Shown here one piece after another: positions 51,674 to 61,900 of a stretch of 64,000 bases of DNA. Where the stretch lies: positions 372,001-436,000 of the forward strand of contig NZ_SIRR01000007.1 of NCBI RefSeq assembly GCF_011634895.1, written 5' to 3'. The translations under genes were made by a program, and so were the position numbers. This stretch comes from Rheinheimera pleomorphica (GTDB lineage Bacteria > Pseudomonadota > Gammaproteobacteria > Enterobacterales > Alteromonadaceae). The notes under the pieces are model-generated. The model saw only the letters and a program-made list of their open reading frames with translations, searched no databases and had not been told where the DNA came from. Within the stretch, counting starts at the first letter, position 1. The number at the start of each line of letters is the position of its first letter.

Positions 51674-51751
51674 CACCAACACGCCGTGAATACGTCCATG
51701 TAGGCTCGGTTCCGGCATCCATGCCGTCAACGGTTGGTTTAGACTAAACCA
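51674..51751. repeat. Intergenic repeat element, copy B
   Basis: ACACGCCGTGAATACGTCC, TAGGCTCGG, GGCATCCATGCCGTC and AACGGTTGG occur in the same order as in copy A at 16.0-16.2 kb, here without the 75-bp middle insertion. It ends in the palindrome TGGTTTAG-A-CTAAACCA (51735-51751). It fills the gap between the GH31 gene and the exporter gene; the rest of the gap holds nothing that I recognise. Confidence 0.7.
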
Positions 51752-51777
51752 GTCCTCGCTATCGGATTAGCAGAGGC

Positions 51778-54180
51778 CTATCGAACAGATATCTGTGTCT
51801 TATCAACCTGCCAATCCAGTTTTACCTTAAGCTGACGGTTGGCTTTATCATACCAGGCCACATTTTGCATACGGTTAAAGCGTGCTTGTTGTGGTACCAG
51901 CTGGATATAACGGCCATCGACGCTGATATGCGAAGGCTTGGCGTTTTGGTTATGTACCACCAGCGTTAACTCACGGCTATCTGGCTTGCCGGCGTAATCG
52001 CCGCTGCGGCGCAGTTCAAATTTCTGTGCGCCGTTATCTTGCAGATAATAAAAGTTCAGCAGTTCAAACTGGTCTTTGGCAATGGCATCCGGCGTTTTGC
52101 CGTCGTCTTCATACATTTCGCCTTTGGCACAGTCGATGCTGGCATCGGCGTAGTAATGCAGGGTCAGCTGTCTACTTGAGTAATCGCGGGTGCTTTGCAC
52201 CAGCTTGGCCATTGGCACAAAGCTGCCGGCTTTTACCAGCACCGGTATGGTATCCAGCGTAACCGGCACCTCTACCTTGCCACTGCCCTCATAACGTTTG
52301 CCGCTAAAGTAATCAAACCAGACGCCGCCCGGCAGTTGTACCGGCCATGCTTTAACGCCGGGCTCAGTGACCGGGGCCACTAAAAAGGCATCGCCCCAGA
52401 AGTAGCTGTTTTTCTCATCCATCAGCGCCTGGTTGGTTTCATCAGCAAAGAATAGCGGCCGCATTAATGGCATGCCGGTCAGGCTATTCTGATAGGCCAG
52501 CGTATAGTTATAGGGTAGCAACTGGTAACGTAAATTCAGCCAGGGGCGTAAGGTTTCGATGGTGTGGTCATCATGAAACACCATCTCCGGTGCGATATGC
52601 TCCTGCGCATGCGGCCGGTATACCGGCTGGAATACGCCATATTGCAGCCAGCGAATATACAGCTCTTTATCAAACTGCTCGCCACCGGCAAAGCCGCCTA
52701 AATCCGAGTGAATATAGCCAAAACCAAACAGCCCCATGCTAAGCGCCAGCTCGACTTGCGGTTTTAAGCCGCCCCAGCTGCGCTCAACGTCACCGGTCCA
52801 GGGCACCATACCAAAGCGCTGGCTGCCGGGGGCGCCTGCGCGCATCATAATAAACGGCCTTTGCTCAGGGAAATCGCGGCGCATGCCGCTGTACACCATG
52901 TCAGCCCATTGGTGGCCAAAGGCGTTATGCACTTCGTTGGCCATACCTATTGCATGCACAGTATCGTCCGGGTGTACTTCCGGCTCGCCTAAATCACCCC
53001 AGACACCGGCCACGCCTTGTTTTGCCAGGCCCTTATAAATTTGCCAGAACCAGTCACGTGCCTTGGGGTTAAACACGTCAATCAGGCCGGTATTACCAAA
53101 ATAGAAATCGAAGGTTTTTGGCTTGCCATCCAGTCCCGGCGCTATAGCGCCGGCGTCTACTGCTTCTTGCCAGCGTTTGGAGCTGGTAAGTACAAAGGGC
53201 TCGGTGACTAAAATGGTGTTCACGCCATCAGCGCTAAGATCGGACAGCATGTTTTCCGGCTTGGGAAAGGCCGTTTTATCCCAGGCCAGGTTGCCCATAT
53301 GGCCTTTAATATCCGGGCCAAACCAGTATAAATCCAATACTAAAGCATCCAGTGGCAACTTAAGATCGCGGAATTTTTGCACTACGGCGCGCGCTTCGGC
53401 TTCGCTGCGGTAGCCAAAGCGTGAAGCATAGTTGCCTAGAGTCCAGCGCGCCGGCAACGGCTGACGGCCGGTTAGGGTGGTGTAGTTGCTGATAAGCGCA
53501 GGGTAAGTATCACCTGCGACGACCAGATAGCTGCTGCGCCCACCTTCAGCGCTAAACTGCATCACATCGGCGTTGCTGGCGCCTAAATCGGCCTCGCCTT
53601 TGGCGCTGTTATCAAACAGCAACAGGTATTTATTGCTCGACATCACGGCCGGCAGGCTAAAGTACATCTGGCTCGATTCTGTGCTATAGCCATAATGCGC
53701 TTTGTTATACAGCGGGAATTTATGGCCACGTCTGTCCATGCCCAGCACGCGCTGACCACCGCCCAACAGTTTTTCATCTTTACTTAGCGCAAAGCGAAAG
53801 CCATGCTGGCCATCTTCACTAAAATAGCCCTGCTGTTCAGCCAGTAACAGTTGCCCACCGCGGTAATAACTGAGCCGCAGTGGCGCTTTATCAATTTTTA
53901 CCCTTAGTGATGCGCTGGACAGCGTTAAGCTATCGGCAGCTTCTGTCAGGTTTAACGCCAGCGCTTGCGCCTGCTGGCTAATCGAAAATGACGGCAGCTG
54001 CTTTACGCCAAGTGGCTGATAAAACGCTTCGACCACATCGTTCTGGTAAAACTGCAGGCTCAGCTTGCCTGCATCAGTTTCAATGTGCAGCGTATTGGCA
54101 TCAAGCTGATGCGCCTGATACTGCGCCGCTGTGGTAACAGCAGCGAAACACAGGGCAACTAAAGCAAAGACTAACTTCAT
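51778..54180 (-). CDS. GH31 alpha-glucosidase/4-alpha-glucosyltransferase, exported
   Basis: 800 residues with a signal peptide (cleavage near TTAAQ). An N-terminal beta-sandwich is followed by the GH31 barrel: LDALVLDLYWFGPDIKG, then VWGDLGEPEVH with nucleophile Asp396 and WTGDVERSWGGL with acid/base Asp464, and a C-terminal beta-domain. The sequence WGDLGEPE is closer to the oligosaccharide 4-alpha-glucosyltransferases (such as Agd31B of Cellvibrio) than to plain alpha-glucosidases (WxDMNE). It would convert short malto-oligosaccharides. It is translationally coupled to the amylase gene upstream (ATGA overlap of four bases). Confidence 0.88.
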   Translation of the reverse strand: MKLVFALVALCFAAVTTAAQYQAHQLDANTLHIETDAGKLSLQFYQNDVVEAFYQPLGVKQLPSFSISQQAQALALNLTEAADSLTLSSASLRVKIDKAPLRLSYYRGGQLLLAEQQGYFSEDGQHGFRFALSKDEKLLGGGQRVLGMDRRGHKFPLYNKAHYGYSTESSQMYFSLPAVMSSNKYLLLFDNSAKGEADLGASNADVMQFSAEGGRSSYLVVAGDTYPALISNYTTLTGRQPLPARWTLGNYASRFGYRSEAEARAVVQKFRDLKLPLDALVLDLYWFGPDIKGHMGNLAWDKTAFPKPENMLSDLSADGVNTILVTEPFVLTSSKRWQEAVDAGAIAPGLDGKPKTFDFYFGNTGLIDVFNPKARDWFWQIYKGLAKQGVAGVWGDLGEPEVHPDDTVHAIGMANEVHNAFGHQWADMVYSGMRRDFPEQRPFIMMRAGAPGSQRFGMVPWTGDVERSWGGLKPQVELALSMGLFGFGYIHSDLGGFAGGEQFDKELYIRWLQYGVFQPVYRPHAQEHIAPEMVFHDDHTIETLRPWLNLRYQLLPYNYTLAYQNSLTGMPLMRPLFFADETNQALMDEKNSYFWGDAFLVAPVTEPGVKAWPVQLPGGVWFDYFSGKRYEGSGKVEVPVTLDTIPVLVKAGSFVPMAKLVQSTRDYSSRQLTLHYYADASIDCAKGEMYEDDGKTPDAIAKDQFELLNFYYLQDNGAQKFELRRSGDYAGKPDSRELTLVVHNQNAKPSHISVDGRYIQLVPQQARFNRMQNVAWYDKANRQLKVKLDWQVDKTQISVR

Positions 54181-56081
54181 GGTTGCAGCTCCAGAATAAC
54201 CGAGGCCAGTGGTGCCAGATTAAGCGCTACGCTACCTACGCCGTTGGTTACGGTAAGGCTATTTTCGCCGCCGTTTAACCTATCGCTAAGCCGGTACTGA
54301 CCATCGGCCAGCTGCCATTGACGGATAAGCTCTGCCGGTATGGTGAGGTTAAAATTGACAGCGGCTTCGCTATTAAAGTGGCTGACAATCAGCAGCTTTT
54401 GCGTGTCGCTGTAGCGGGCAAAGGCCAGTTGCTGCTCGCTATAGGCCGTGCCGGCTAAGAGGTTAGCGCTGTGCAGCTCAGTGTATTTGCCCAGTAGCGC
54501 CGGCGCACCGGCGGTAAAGCTAAGCAGCTTTTGGTAATACGCATGCAGCGCTTTGGCCTCAGCAGTTAAGGCGCCGCCGTCAAACTTACCGTTATTCATC
54601 CATTTTTGATGCTGTGGCACACCCCAGTAATCAAAAATAGTAGTGCGGCTGGCTTTGCCAAAACCAGCATCTTCTGCCCCCGGCTCGCCAACGTGCTGGC
54701 CAAAGTACAGCATGGTTGGCGAGGTGCTGATGGTGCTTGATACCACCATTGCTGGCAGGCCTTTTTTTGCATCACCGGCAAACTCTGGTGCGGCAATGCG
54801 CTGCTCGTCGTGGTTTTCTAAAAAGTGCAGCATATGATGCTCAATATCCGCCATCCGCTGCTGAGTTTCTATCAGTGCCGACGTCGGCCCCTTGCCCTGC
54901 ATCACCAGCTTTAAGCTGTCGTAAAACTCGACTTTGTCGTACAAATAATCCATTTTGCCTAAGCGGATATAGTCGCGGTACAAATGCGGCTGGTATACCT
55001 CGGCCAGTAAAAACGCATTAGGGTTGCTGTGTTTAATATGCGAATTTAAATAGCTCCAGAATTCGACCGGTACCATCTCGGCCATGTCGTAGCGAAAGCC
55101 ATCAACGCCTTTGGCCAGCCAGTACTGGGTAATGTCGCGGAATTTAAGCCAGGAGTCGGGCACGTCCTTGCCCTGCCAAAAGGCATAGTGCGCCGGCCAG
55201 TCTTTTTCAGCGTAGTCGCCGGGCAGGCTGGCAAAGTCGTAACTGCCGTCTGGTTTTACGCCATAGTTAATTTTTACCGTTTCATACCAGTCATCAAAGG
55301 CTGGCTGGGCGGCACGCGCGCCATTGCCGGTCCATTTCGCCGGGTTTTCATCGAATTTGCCGTCGGCGGCTGGGTGCGCTTGCCCCCCTAACACCGCATA
55401 ATCTGCCGGCCACTGCGGCACGCTAAAGGCCTGGCCCGGCACATAGTAAAAGTTATTATCACGCGCGTACTCGACGCTGGTATCGTCATTGGCGCCAAAG
55501 TCACTGACGCCAGGCGGGTTTGACAACGACTGATACTGGCGCGCGACATGGTTGGGCACTATGTCGATGAGTACTTTCATACCGTGCTGATGGGTACGGC
55601 TAATTAACTGCTCAAATTCGGCTAAGCGGTTAGCCGGATCGGTGGCCAAGTCCGGGTTCACGTTGTAATAGTCTTTTACCGCATAGGGCGAGCCGGCGCG
55701 GCCTTTAATCACGTCCGGGTCGTCGTGGCTGATGTCATAGGCGCTGTAATCACGCACTAAGGCATGGTGCGGTACACCGGTATACCAGATATGGCTGACG
55801 CCCATCGCCTTAATGGCGCTAAGTGCTTCAGGCGTAAAGTCAGCAAATTTACCGACACCGTTTTCTTCTAAACTGCCCCAGGGAATATTCGTCGCGTTAG
55901 TGTTACCAAACAACCGGGTAAATACCTGGTACACCACCACTTTGCCTTCAGTGGTTGCATCGGCTGAAGTGGCTTGCGCAGGTTCTGCTGGCGCTGTGTT
56001 TTGCGGCTCTGGTGCCTTACTGCACGCCAGCAACAGGCTGCCGGCCAGGCCCAGGGTTAAAAAAATGGCTGTTTTTTGCAT
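54177..56081 (-). CDS. Alpha-amylase family lipoprotein, GH13
   Basis: 634 residues. The lipobox SLLLAC (Cys20) and an Ala/Pro/Thr linker precede the barrel, which begins KVVVYQVFTRLFGNTNATNIPWGS. Region I is VLIDIVPNHVA, region II GFRYDMAEM with the nucleophile Asp, region III LLAEVY with the acid Glu, and region IV FLENHDEQR. The family is known from Bacteroidetes and Alteromonadales lipoproteins on the outer membrane. It overlaps the GH31 gene by four bases, so the two form an operon; a palindrome lies 72 bp before the start codon. Confidence 0.9.
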   Translation of the reverse strand: MQKTAIFLTLGLAGSLLLACSKAPEPQNTAPAEPAQATSADATTEGKVVVYQVFTRLFGNTNATNIPWGSLEENGVGKFADFTPEALSAIKAMGVSHIWYTGVPHHALVRDYSAYDISHDDPDVIKGRAGSPYAVKDYYNVNPDLATDPANRLAEFEQLISRTHQHGMKVLIDIVPNHVARQYQSLSNPPGVSDFGANDDTSVEYARDNNFYYVPGQAFSVPQWPADYAVLGGQAHPAADGKFDENPAKWTGNGARAAQPAFDDWYETVKINYGVKPDGSYDFASLPGDYAEKDWPAHYAFWQGKDVPDSWLKFRDITQYWLAKGVDGFRYDMAEMVPVEFWSYLNSHIKHSNPNAFLLAEVYQPHLYRDYIRLGKMDYLYDKVEFYDSLKLVMQGKGPTSALIETQQRMADIEHHMLHFLENHDEQRIAAPEFAGDAKKGLPAMVVSSTISTSPTMLYFGQHVGEPGAEDAGFGKASRTTIFDYWGVPQHQKWMNNGKFDGGALTAEAKALHAYYQKLLSFTAGAPALLGKYTELHSANLLAGTAYSEQQLAFARYSDTQKLLIVSHFNSEAAVNFNLTIPAELIRQWQLADGQYRLSDRLNGGENSLTVTNGVGSVALNLAPLASVILELQP

Positions 56082-56152
56082 GCGATACCCTGTGATGGTG
56101 TTTGTTGTTATCAGGTTACCGAGTGTATTACAGCTGGCGCAAATTGTTATGT

Positions 56153-56166
56153 TGCATACGTATGCG
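56153..56166. promoter_or_regulatory. Predicted operator of the alpha-glucan regulon
   Basis: TGCATACGTATGCG matches the palindrome TGCATACGTATGCA at 13 of 14 positions and is preceded by T (TTGCATACGTATGC). It sits 72-85 bp before the amylase-GH31 operon and 110 bp before the divergent chemoreceptor gene. Confidence 0.75.
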
Positions 56167-56275
56167 GCTTTTGGTTGGCGGCTATCTACTATGGTCTTAT
56201 CCGGCTTTCTTTTGCCATCAGTTCCACTATGCTGTAACGGATCAGTCAGTTATCACGCCAGGTTGGAGTGTGCCA

Positions 56276-57955
56276 ATGTTTAATTTTACGCTGAAAAATA
56301 AAATGCTGTTGTTAGCCGTACTGCCTATGGTGACGGTAGTATTGGCACTGATGTTACTGGTGTACAGCCAAATGCGGGCGATGGGGGAGGCGGAAATTGT
56401 GCAGTTTCGCGCCGATATGATGCAGGAAAAACGTGAGGCGTTAGAGCATCACGTCACTATAGCTGTGAGCGCCGTTGCACCGTACTTTAGCCAGTCAACA
56501 CTTAACGATGAACAGTTAGCAACGGCTAAGGCGGTCATCAGGTCGATGAAGTTTAGCGACGACGGTTATATGTTTGTTTACGACTTACAGGGGGTCAACA
56601 TAGTACATGGCTCCAACCAGGCGCTGGAAGGGCGCAATATGATGGACGTAAAAGACCCTAATGGCGTGCTGTTAATTCGTGAGCTGATTGACGCCGGAAA
56701 AAAAGGCGGCGGCTTTGTTGAATATATGTGGGATGAGAAAACCCGTGGTGGCTTGACGCCGAAACTGGGCTATGCCACCGCCATGTATAACAACCGCTGG
56801 ATCTTAGGCTCGGGTTTTTACATTGATGACATTGACCGGCGTGTGGCAGAGCAGCAAACCGAGATCGATGCGCGCATTCGCGATACCTTGCTGATGATTG
56901 TCGGCAGTGCGGTGTTGTTGCTGGGGCTGGTGATTGTGCTGGCGCTGTTTGTGGCGAATTTAGTTATAAAACCGCTGCACAATGCCTCGGCCGCACTGAT
57001 AAATATCGGCCAGGGCGAAGGCGATCTCACCCAGCGGCTGCAGGTAGACACGGCGGATGAAGTTGGTGAAGTGGCGCGCGGTTTTAATGCCTTTGCGCAA
57101 AAAATTCAGCAGCTGATAGGTGAAGTAAAACAGGTAGTAACGGCGCTGAGCCATGCGGCGTCGACGATGCAGCAAATTGTGCAGTTGAGCGATAACGATG
57201 CCAGCACACAAAAGGCCGAGACCACTCAGGTTGCCGCCGCCGTGTATCAAATGTCTACCGCCGTACAGGAGGTGGCGACCAGTGCCGGCTTAGCGGCCAG
57301 TGCGGCGCAGGACGCCGATAAAGAAGCGGCCGGTGGCCAGCGCAGCGTGGCGCAAACCATTACCTCAATTAATAAACTGGCCGACGAGGTGAATAAAGCC
57401 GGCGATACCATTGAAAAGCTGGGGGCCAATGCCGACCAGATTGGTTCGGTGGTCAATGTAATACGCGGTATTGCCGAGCAAACCAACCTGCTGGCACTGA
57501 ATGCCGCGATAGAAGCCGCCCGCGCCGGCGAGCAGGGTCGTGGTTTTGCCGTAGTGGCCGACGAAGTGCGTACTCTGGCCACCCGCACCCAGCAAAGTAC
57601 CAACGAAATTCAGCAGATGATTGACGTGTTCCAGCAGGGTACCAAAGAGGCGGTACAGGTGATGCAGCGCGGCCGCGAGCAGTCGCTGCAAACGGTAGAG
57701 CAGGCCGATCAGGCCAGTGAGTCACTGCAAACTATTACTAAATCGGTCAGCACCATTACCCAGATGAATATACAAATTGCCACCGCAGCTGAGCAGCAAA
57801 CGGCGGTCGCAGCAGACATTAGCCGCAGTATTCATGAAATTGCCCAACTGGCCGACCAGGCGGCCAACAATGCGTCTGAATTGGCAAAGTCGACCGGCGA
57901 GCTGACCGAGCTGGAACAGCGGCTTAGCGTGCTGGTATCGCGCTTTCGGGTGTAG
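56276..57955 (+). CDS. Methyl-accepting chemotaxis protein with single Cache domain
   Basis: 559 residues from ATG 56276 ([32 protein letters not shown]); the frame is open further left but without a ribosome-binding site, and the first helix begins here. The periplasmic part (about 35-185) is an sCache_2-type domain ([35 protein letters not shown] and a C-terminal [21 protein letters not shown]). A second helix at about 200 leads into HAMP and the signalling coiled coil, with the tip [26 protein letters not shown]. It controls swimming through CheA/CheW. It is divergent from the amylase-GH31 operon and shares its control region. Confidence 0.9.
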   Translation: MFNFTLKNKMLLLAVLPMVTVVLALMLLVYSQMRAMGEAEIVQFRADMMQEKREALEHHVTIAVSAVAPYFSQSTLNDEQLATAKAVIRSMKFSDDGYMFVYDLQGVNIVHGSNQALEGRNMMDVKDPNGVLLIRELIDAGKKGGGFVEYMWDEKTRGGLTPKLGYATAMYNNRWILGSGFYIDDIDRRVAEQQTEIDARIRDTLLMIVGSAVLLLGLVIVLALFVANLVIKPLHNASAALINIGQGEGDLTQRLQVDTADEVGEVARGFNAFAQKIQQLIGEVKQVVTALSHAASTMQQIVQLSDNDASTQKAETTQVAAAVYQMSTAVQEVATSAGLAASAAQDADKEAAGGQRSVAQTITSINKLADEVNKAGDTIEKLGANADQIGSVVNVIRGIAEQTNLLALNAAIEAARAGEQGRGFAVVADEVRTLATRTQQSTNEIQQMIDVFQQGTKEAVQVMQRGREQSLQTVEQADQASESLQTITKSVSTITQMNIQIATAAEQQTAVAADISRSIHEIAQLADQAANNASELAKSTGELTELEQRLSVLVSRFRV

Positions 57956-58814
57956 TGTTAACAGGCAGTGGCCGCTGCACAAACCAGCGGCCTAGCTGCC
58001 ATAGCAGATACAGCGATAACAGCGGAAACAGCAGGGTTTGCAGGCTATATATCACGATAAGCTGAATAAGTTTTTCTACCATGGTATCGGAAAAGCTTTT
58101 CATTGCCGCCAACATATCACTGGCTTTGGCCGCCATTTGCCTAAGCCAGCTAAGTGAACCGTCGTTGTCTGCCTGCAGCGGTTGCTCAACCTGCTGTAAG
58201 GCAGCGGTTTCCAGATTAAGGGCAGCCTCAGCGGCTTCACGCTGTGGCGTGAGCACCCAGTCAGATAATTCAGCGACGCCATAGGCAGCCAGTGGTATAC
58301 CAATACGGGTAAGCAGCAATAGCGCAATAAAGCTGCGCAACAGGTAACGGCAGTTGCTGCGCCAACTGGCCGGGCCGAGTAACAACAGCGTAGCAGAGGC
58401 CAAAATACCGCCACCAAACAGCGGCAGCGCAGCCAGTTTGCCAAATTCGAGCAAAAACAGCTGTAAGCCAACCGATGTCATGGCAACTACCATTAGATCT
58501 GAATAGCGTACCGCCATATCCTGCAATGGTTTTAATAACTGGCCCGGTTTAACACTGGCCACCCCGACACCAACCTCAGCTTCAGAGACAAAAGCAATGC
58601 CACGGTCAATTAAGCGCGCTGTGGCAAAAGACGCACTGCTTAGCATTAAACTGTGCTGCAGCGCCTGGCGAGCTTGCGTATCCAGCGGGGCGAATAATGG
58701 ATTTAGCGCGCGTTGCTGCAACACACCGGAATATATGCCCGCCGCCAGTGCCGCTATACAGAATAGCAGCGCCAGCAGCCGCTGTGCCCGGCTGAGTTTG
58801 TTCAGGTAATTCAT
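57924..58814 (-). CDS. Unknown inner-membrane protein
   Basis: 296 residues, GGAGG six bases before ATG. Helices at about residues 15-35, 105-125, 130-150, 160-180 and 250-275; a periplasmic loop after helix 1 (about 70 residues) and a second polar stretch before the last helix ([24 protein letters not shown], coiled-coil-like). I do not recognise it. The 3' end overlaps the chemoreceptor gene by 32 bp on the opposite strand. Confidence 0.65.
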   Translation of the reverse strand: MNYLNKLSRAQRLLALLFCIAALAAGIYSGVLQQRALNPLFAPLDTQARQALQHSLMLSSASFATARLIDRGIAFVSEAEVGVGVASVKPGQLLKPLQDMAVRYSDLMVVAMTSVGLQLFLLEFGKLAALPLFGGGILASATLLLLGPASWRSNCRYLLRSFIALLLLTRIGIPLAAYGVAELSDWVLTPQREAAEAALNLETAALQQVEQPLQADNDGSLSWLRQMAAKASDMLAAMKSFSDTMVEKLIQLIVIYSLQTLLFPLLSLYLLWQLGRWFVQRPLPVNTTPESAIPAR

Positions 58815-58887
58815 AAGTGCCTCCGGCTGACAGTATGCTGGGCTAAGCTGACGTCAGTATTAACGATATCGTGGCACAGATAAAGTA

Positions 58888-58907
58888 AAGGCGCCCAGAG
58901 GCGCCTT
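58888..58907 (-). terminator. Rho-independent terminator of the giant repeat-protein gene
   Basis: Read on the minus strand, AAGGCGCC and GGCGCCTT form a perfect 8-bp stem with a 4-base loop, followed by TACTTTATC. It lies eight bases after the stop at 58916. Confidence 0.8.
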
Positions 58908-58915
58908 CAGTACGG

Positions 58916-61900
58916 TTAAAAGTGATAACTGACGCCCAGCATTACATTGTCCGCTTTATTGCCCTGCAGATGATAGCGGTTAAACATCGCCTGTAAGGCA
59001 AGGTGCTGGTCCAGCGCGTAACGGGCTCCCAGCGCCCAGTAGAGGTCGGTGTCACTGGCTTTGTTTTGGATCAGGTTATTGCCGGCGCGACTATGAGTTT
59101 CACTGTCCCAGGCAAAAACGCCGGCCTGCACTGTCGCTGACCAACCGGCATATTGCCATAGGTGATATGACAAACCGCTACGCACCCCTTCGGCCAGCAT
59201 AGGGCCAATATCAGACACGGTTTGATGAAACTGCGCCGGTGTCAGGCTGTCACCACGGATGCTGACACTGGCATCACCTAAATCGACATAATGCGCCTGC
59301 ACCGCCAGCCTGGGGGTAAAGTAATAGCTAAGGCCCAGCGCCCAACTGTTGCCGCTGTTATCGTATTGCAGCAGTTCGGCGTCTGCCGGCAGCAGGCGGC
59401 TAACCTCGGCAGTTGACTGCCGGGTCGTGCTGTTGCCGAATAATGCCTCAACCGACCAGTTAGCCTGGCTATTGAAGCTAAACAGTGCGGCCAGGATTAA
59501 TAGCGGTTTTAGCACGTTTTGACGCCGGCGCATAACCGCCAAAGCGGCCAGTAACAACAGTGGCCAGCCATATAGCGCACCACCAGACGATTTGTTGACC
59601 ACGGTAATCACCTCATATGCTGTGACAGTAATGTTTACGGTGCCGTTGACGCTGCCGCCACGCTGATCACTTAGCGTGAAGCTAACCGTATCGGTACCAT
59701 CAAAGCCAGGTTGCGGCGTGTAACTTAGCGTTTGCGCTGCAGTAACGGATACGCTGCCGTGCTGGGCTGTGGCACTGCTGATCACCAGCGTATCGCCATC
59801 CGGATCGCTGGCGTTGGCCAGCACATCAAGCTCAAGGCTGGTTCTGTCATCAGTACTGGCGGTGGCATTCGTCACCACCGGAGCACGGTTGTAATACACC
59901 GTCACAGTTACCGTAGCGCTGGCACTGCCGTTATTGCCATCAGTGATGGCATAGCTGAGGCTATCCTCGCCGACAAAGTCCTGCGACGGGGTGTACAACA
60001 GCGTCAGGCCATCATCACTGATACTGACATTACCGAAAGCGGCCGTTGCCTGATTAATGCTCAGCGTATCCGCATCGGCGTCAGTGTCATTTTGCAGCAC
60101 GTCCAGTGTATGGCTTTGGTTCCACTGTACGGCGTAGCTATCGTCTGCGGCGACAGGTAACTGGTTGTTGTTAAGGATAACCGCGACACCACCCGGGTCG
60201 ACAATGGCACCGTTGGCTAAGCCATCGGCATCATTCGGGCCACCATCTTCAATGGTCAGTTGTACACACCAGTGGCCTGCGGTTAAACCGGGTTGCCAGT
60301 TGCTGCTACCGGGCGGTGGGCAGAAACCGGGTTCGCCGGGGGCACTGAACAAGCGGTTCTGCTCATTTTGTACAAAGTTATTCCAGCCATTGGCAGGGGT
60401 GAACTTGCGGTACACCGCGTTTGCTGGCACAGGTTGTCGCTGTGGCAGTGCCAGGGCGTAACTTGCGCCTGTAGCCGGCAGGTTGCGCAGGATAAAGTCA
60501 AAGGTACCGCCGATATTGCTGGCCTGCATATCGGGTTCCAGCCATTGCAGATCGGCACTGGTTAACTGAATGCCGCCGGTATTGCTCAGTACGGCAGTGG
60601 CGCCTTTACGCAGGCAGATCCCCGGCTCACCTTCAGCAACAAACTGCGTTACCGCCGCCAGCTGTTCCGGAATGACGTTGCAGTCAAAACCCGGATCCAG
60701 ATAGTCAGCTATGCCGTTGCCATTACTGTCACCTAAGCCTTCAACATTATCCGGGATCAGGTTGTTGTTGCTGTCACTGTCATCCAGTACAGGCAGGGTA
60801 TCCTGCACCAGCAGATACACCTCAGCTGTGCGGCTGAGCGGCTGCGGCGCATCATCTGTTGCGGTAACGGCAATACGGTAGACGCCGCTGCTGAGGTCAG
60901 CCGGGTCAAAGACAAACTGAGATGTGTCTGCCGAGGTATTCAGCAGTGCAGCATCAGCTTGCCATTGCAGGGAAACCGTGTCTGCCGGGTTGGCATCAAA
61001 GACCTGAGCGGACACCGTTACCACACCAGCGGTTTTACTCAGCGTTAGCCGGTTTTCACCTTGTTGCTGAGCATCCAGCTGTATTACCGGGGCCAGGTTT
61101 GCTTCGGTCACCGTAATAGTGGTGCTGGCATTGACGCCCAGATTCAGGTTGTCATCCAGTGTAATAACAATCTGTTTCTCTGCCTCAGTGGTTAAGTCCG
61201 CAAACACATTAAAACTGATGCTGGCACGCAGACCGGAATCGATTTGTACTGAGCCCGCAGCCAGATCATGTTCCGTGAGCGTGCTGGCTGAGCCAGTGAC
61301 AACATAGCCAACTTCAACCGGATAAGCCGGCGGCGGACCATTTAGGATGACGTCAAAGCTCACCGTACTGTTGTTAAGCACGGTTTGTGGTTTGCTTAAC
61401 GACACCAGTGGGTTTATCTGCAGCAACTGGGTCACAGTGCTGCTCTGGCCGCTGGCATCTGTTGCCCGCCAGTACAGCTCGTGGCGACCCGTGGAGAACA
61501 GCGGTATGCCATTAACCAGCGATACCGCCAGCCGGTTGCCTGTGCTGTCAACCGCCGTTGCTACACCCACATCGACTTTGGTAAATAAGCCGGTAGCATC
61601 CACGGTTAAGTCACTCGGTGCGGTAATGACCGGTGCATTCTGGTTGCTGCCTGCAATTTGCAGTGTTACCCGCGCCATATCGCTAAGCTCACCATCGCTG
61701 ATACGATAGCTAAATGAAGCCGTGCCGCTGAAGTTGTCCGGCGCAGTGAACAGCAGTTTATTAGCCTGAATACTGACCAGGCCAATACTGGCTTTGGCGG
61801 TCGTAATCGTCAGGCTGTCTTCGTCCGGATCGGTATCGTTTAGCAGCACATCCAGCAGATAGCTGTGGTTGTCACTCACCAGCAGGGTGAAATTATCGTC

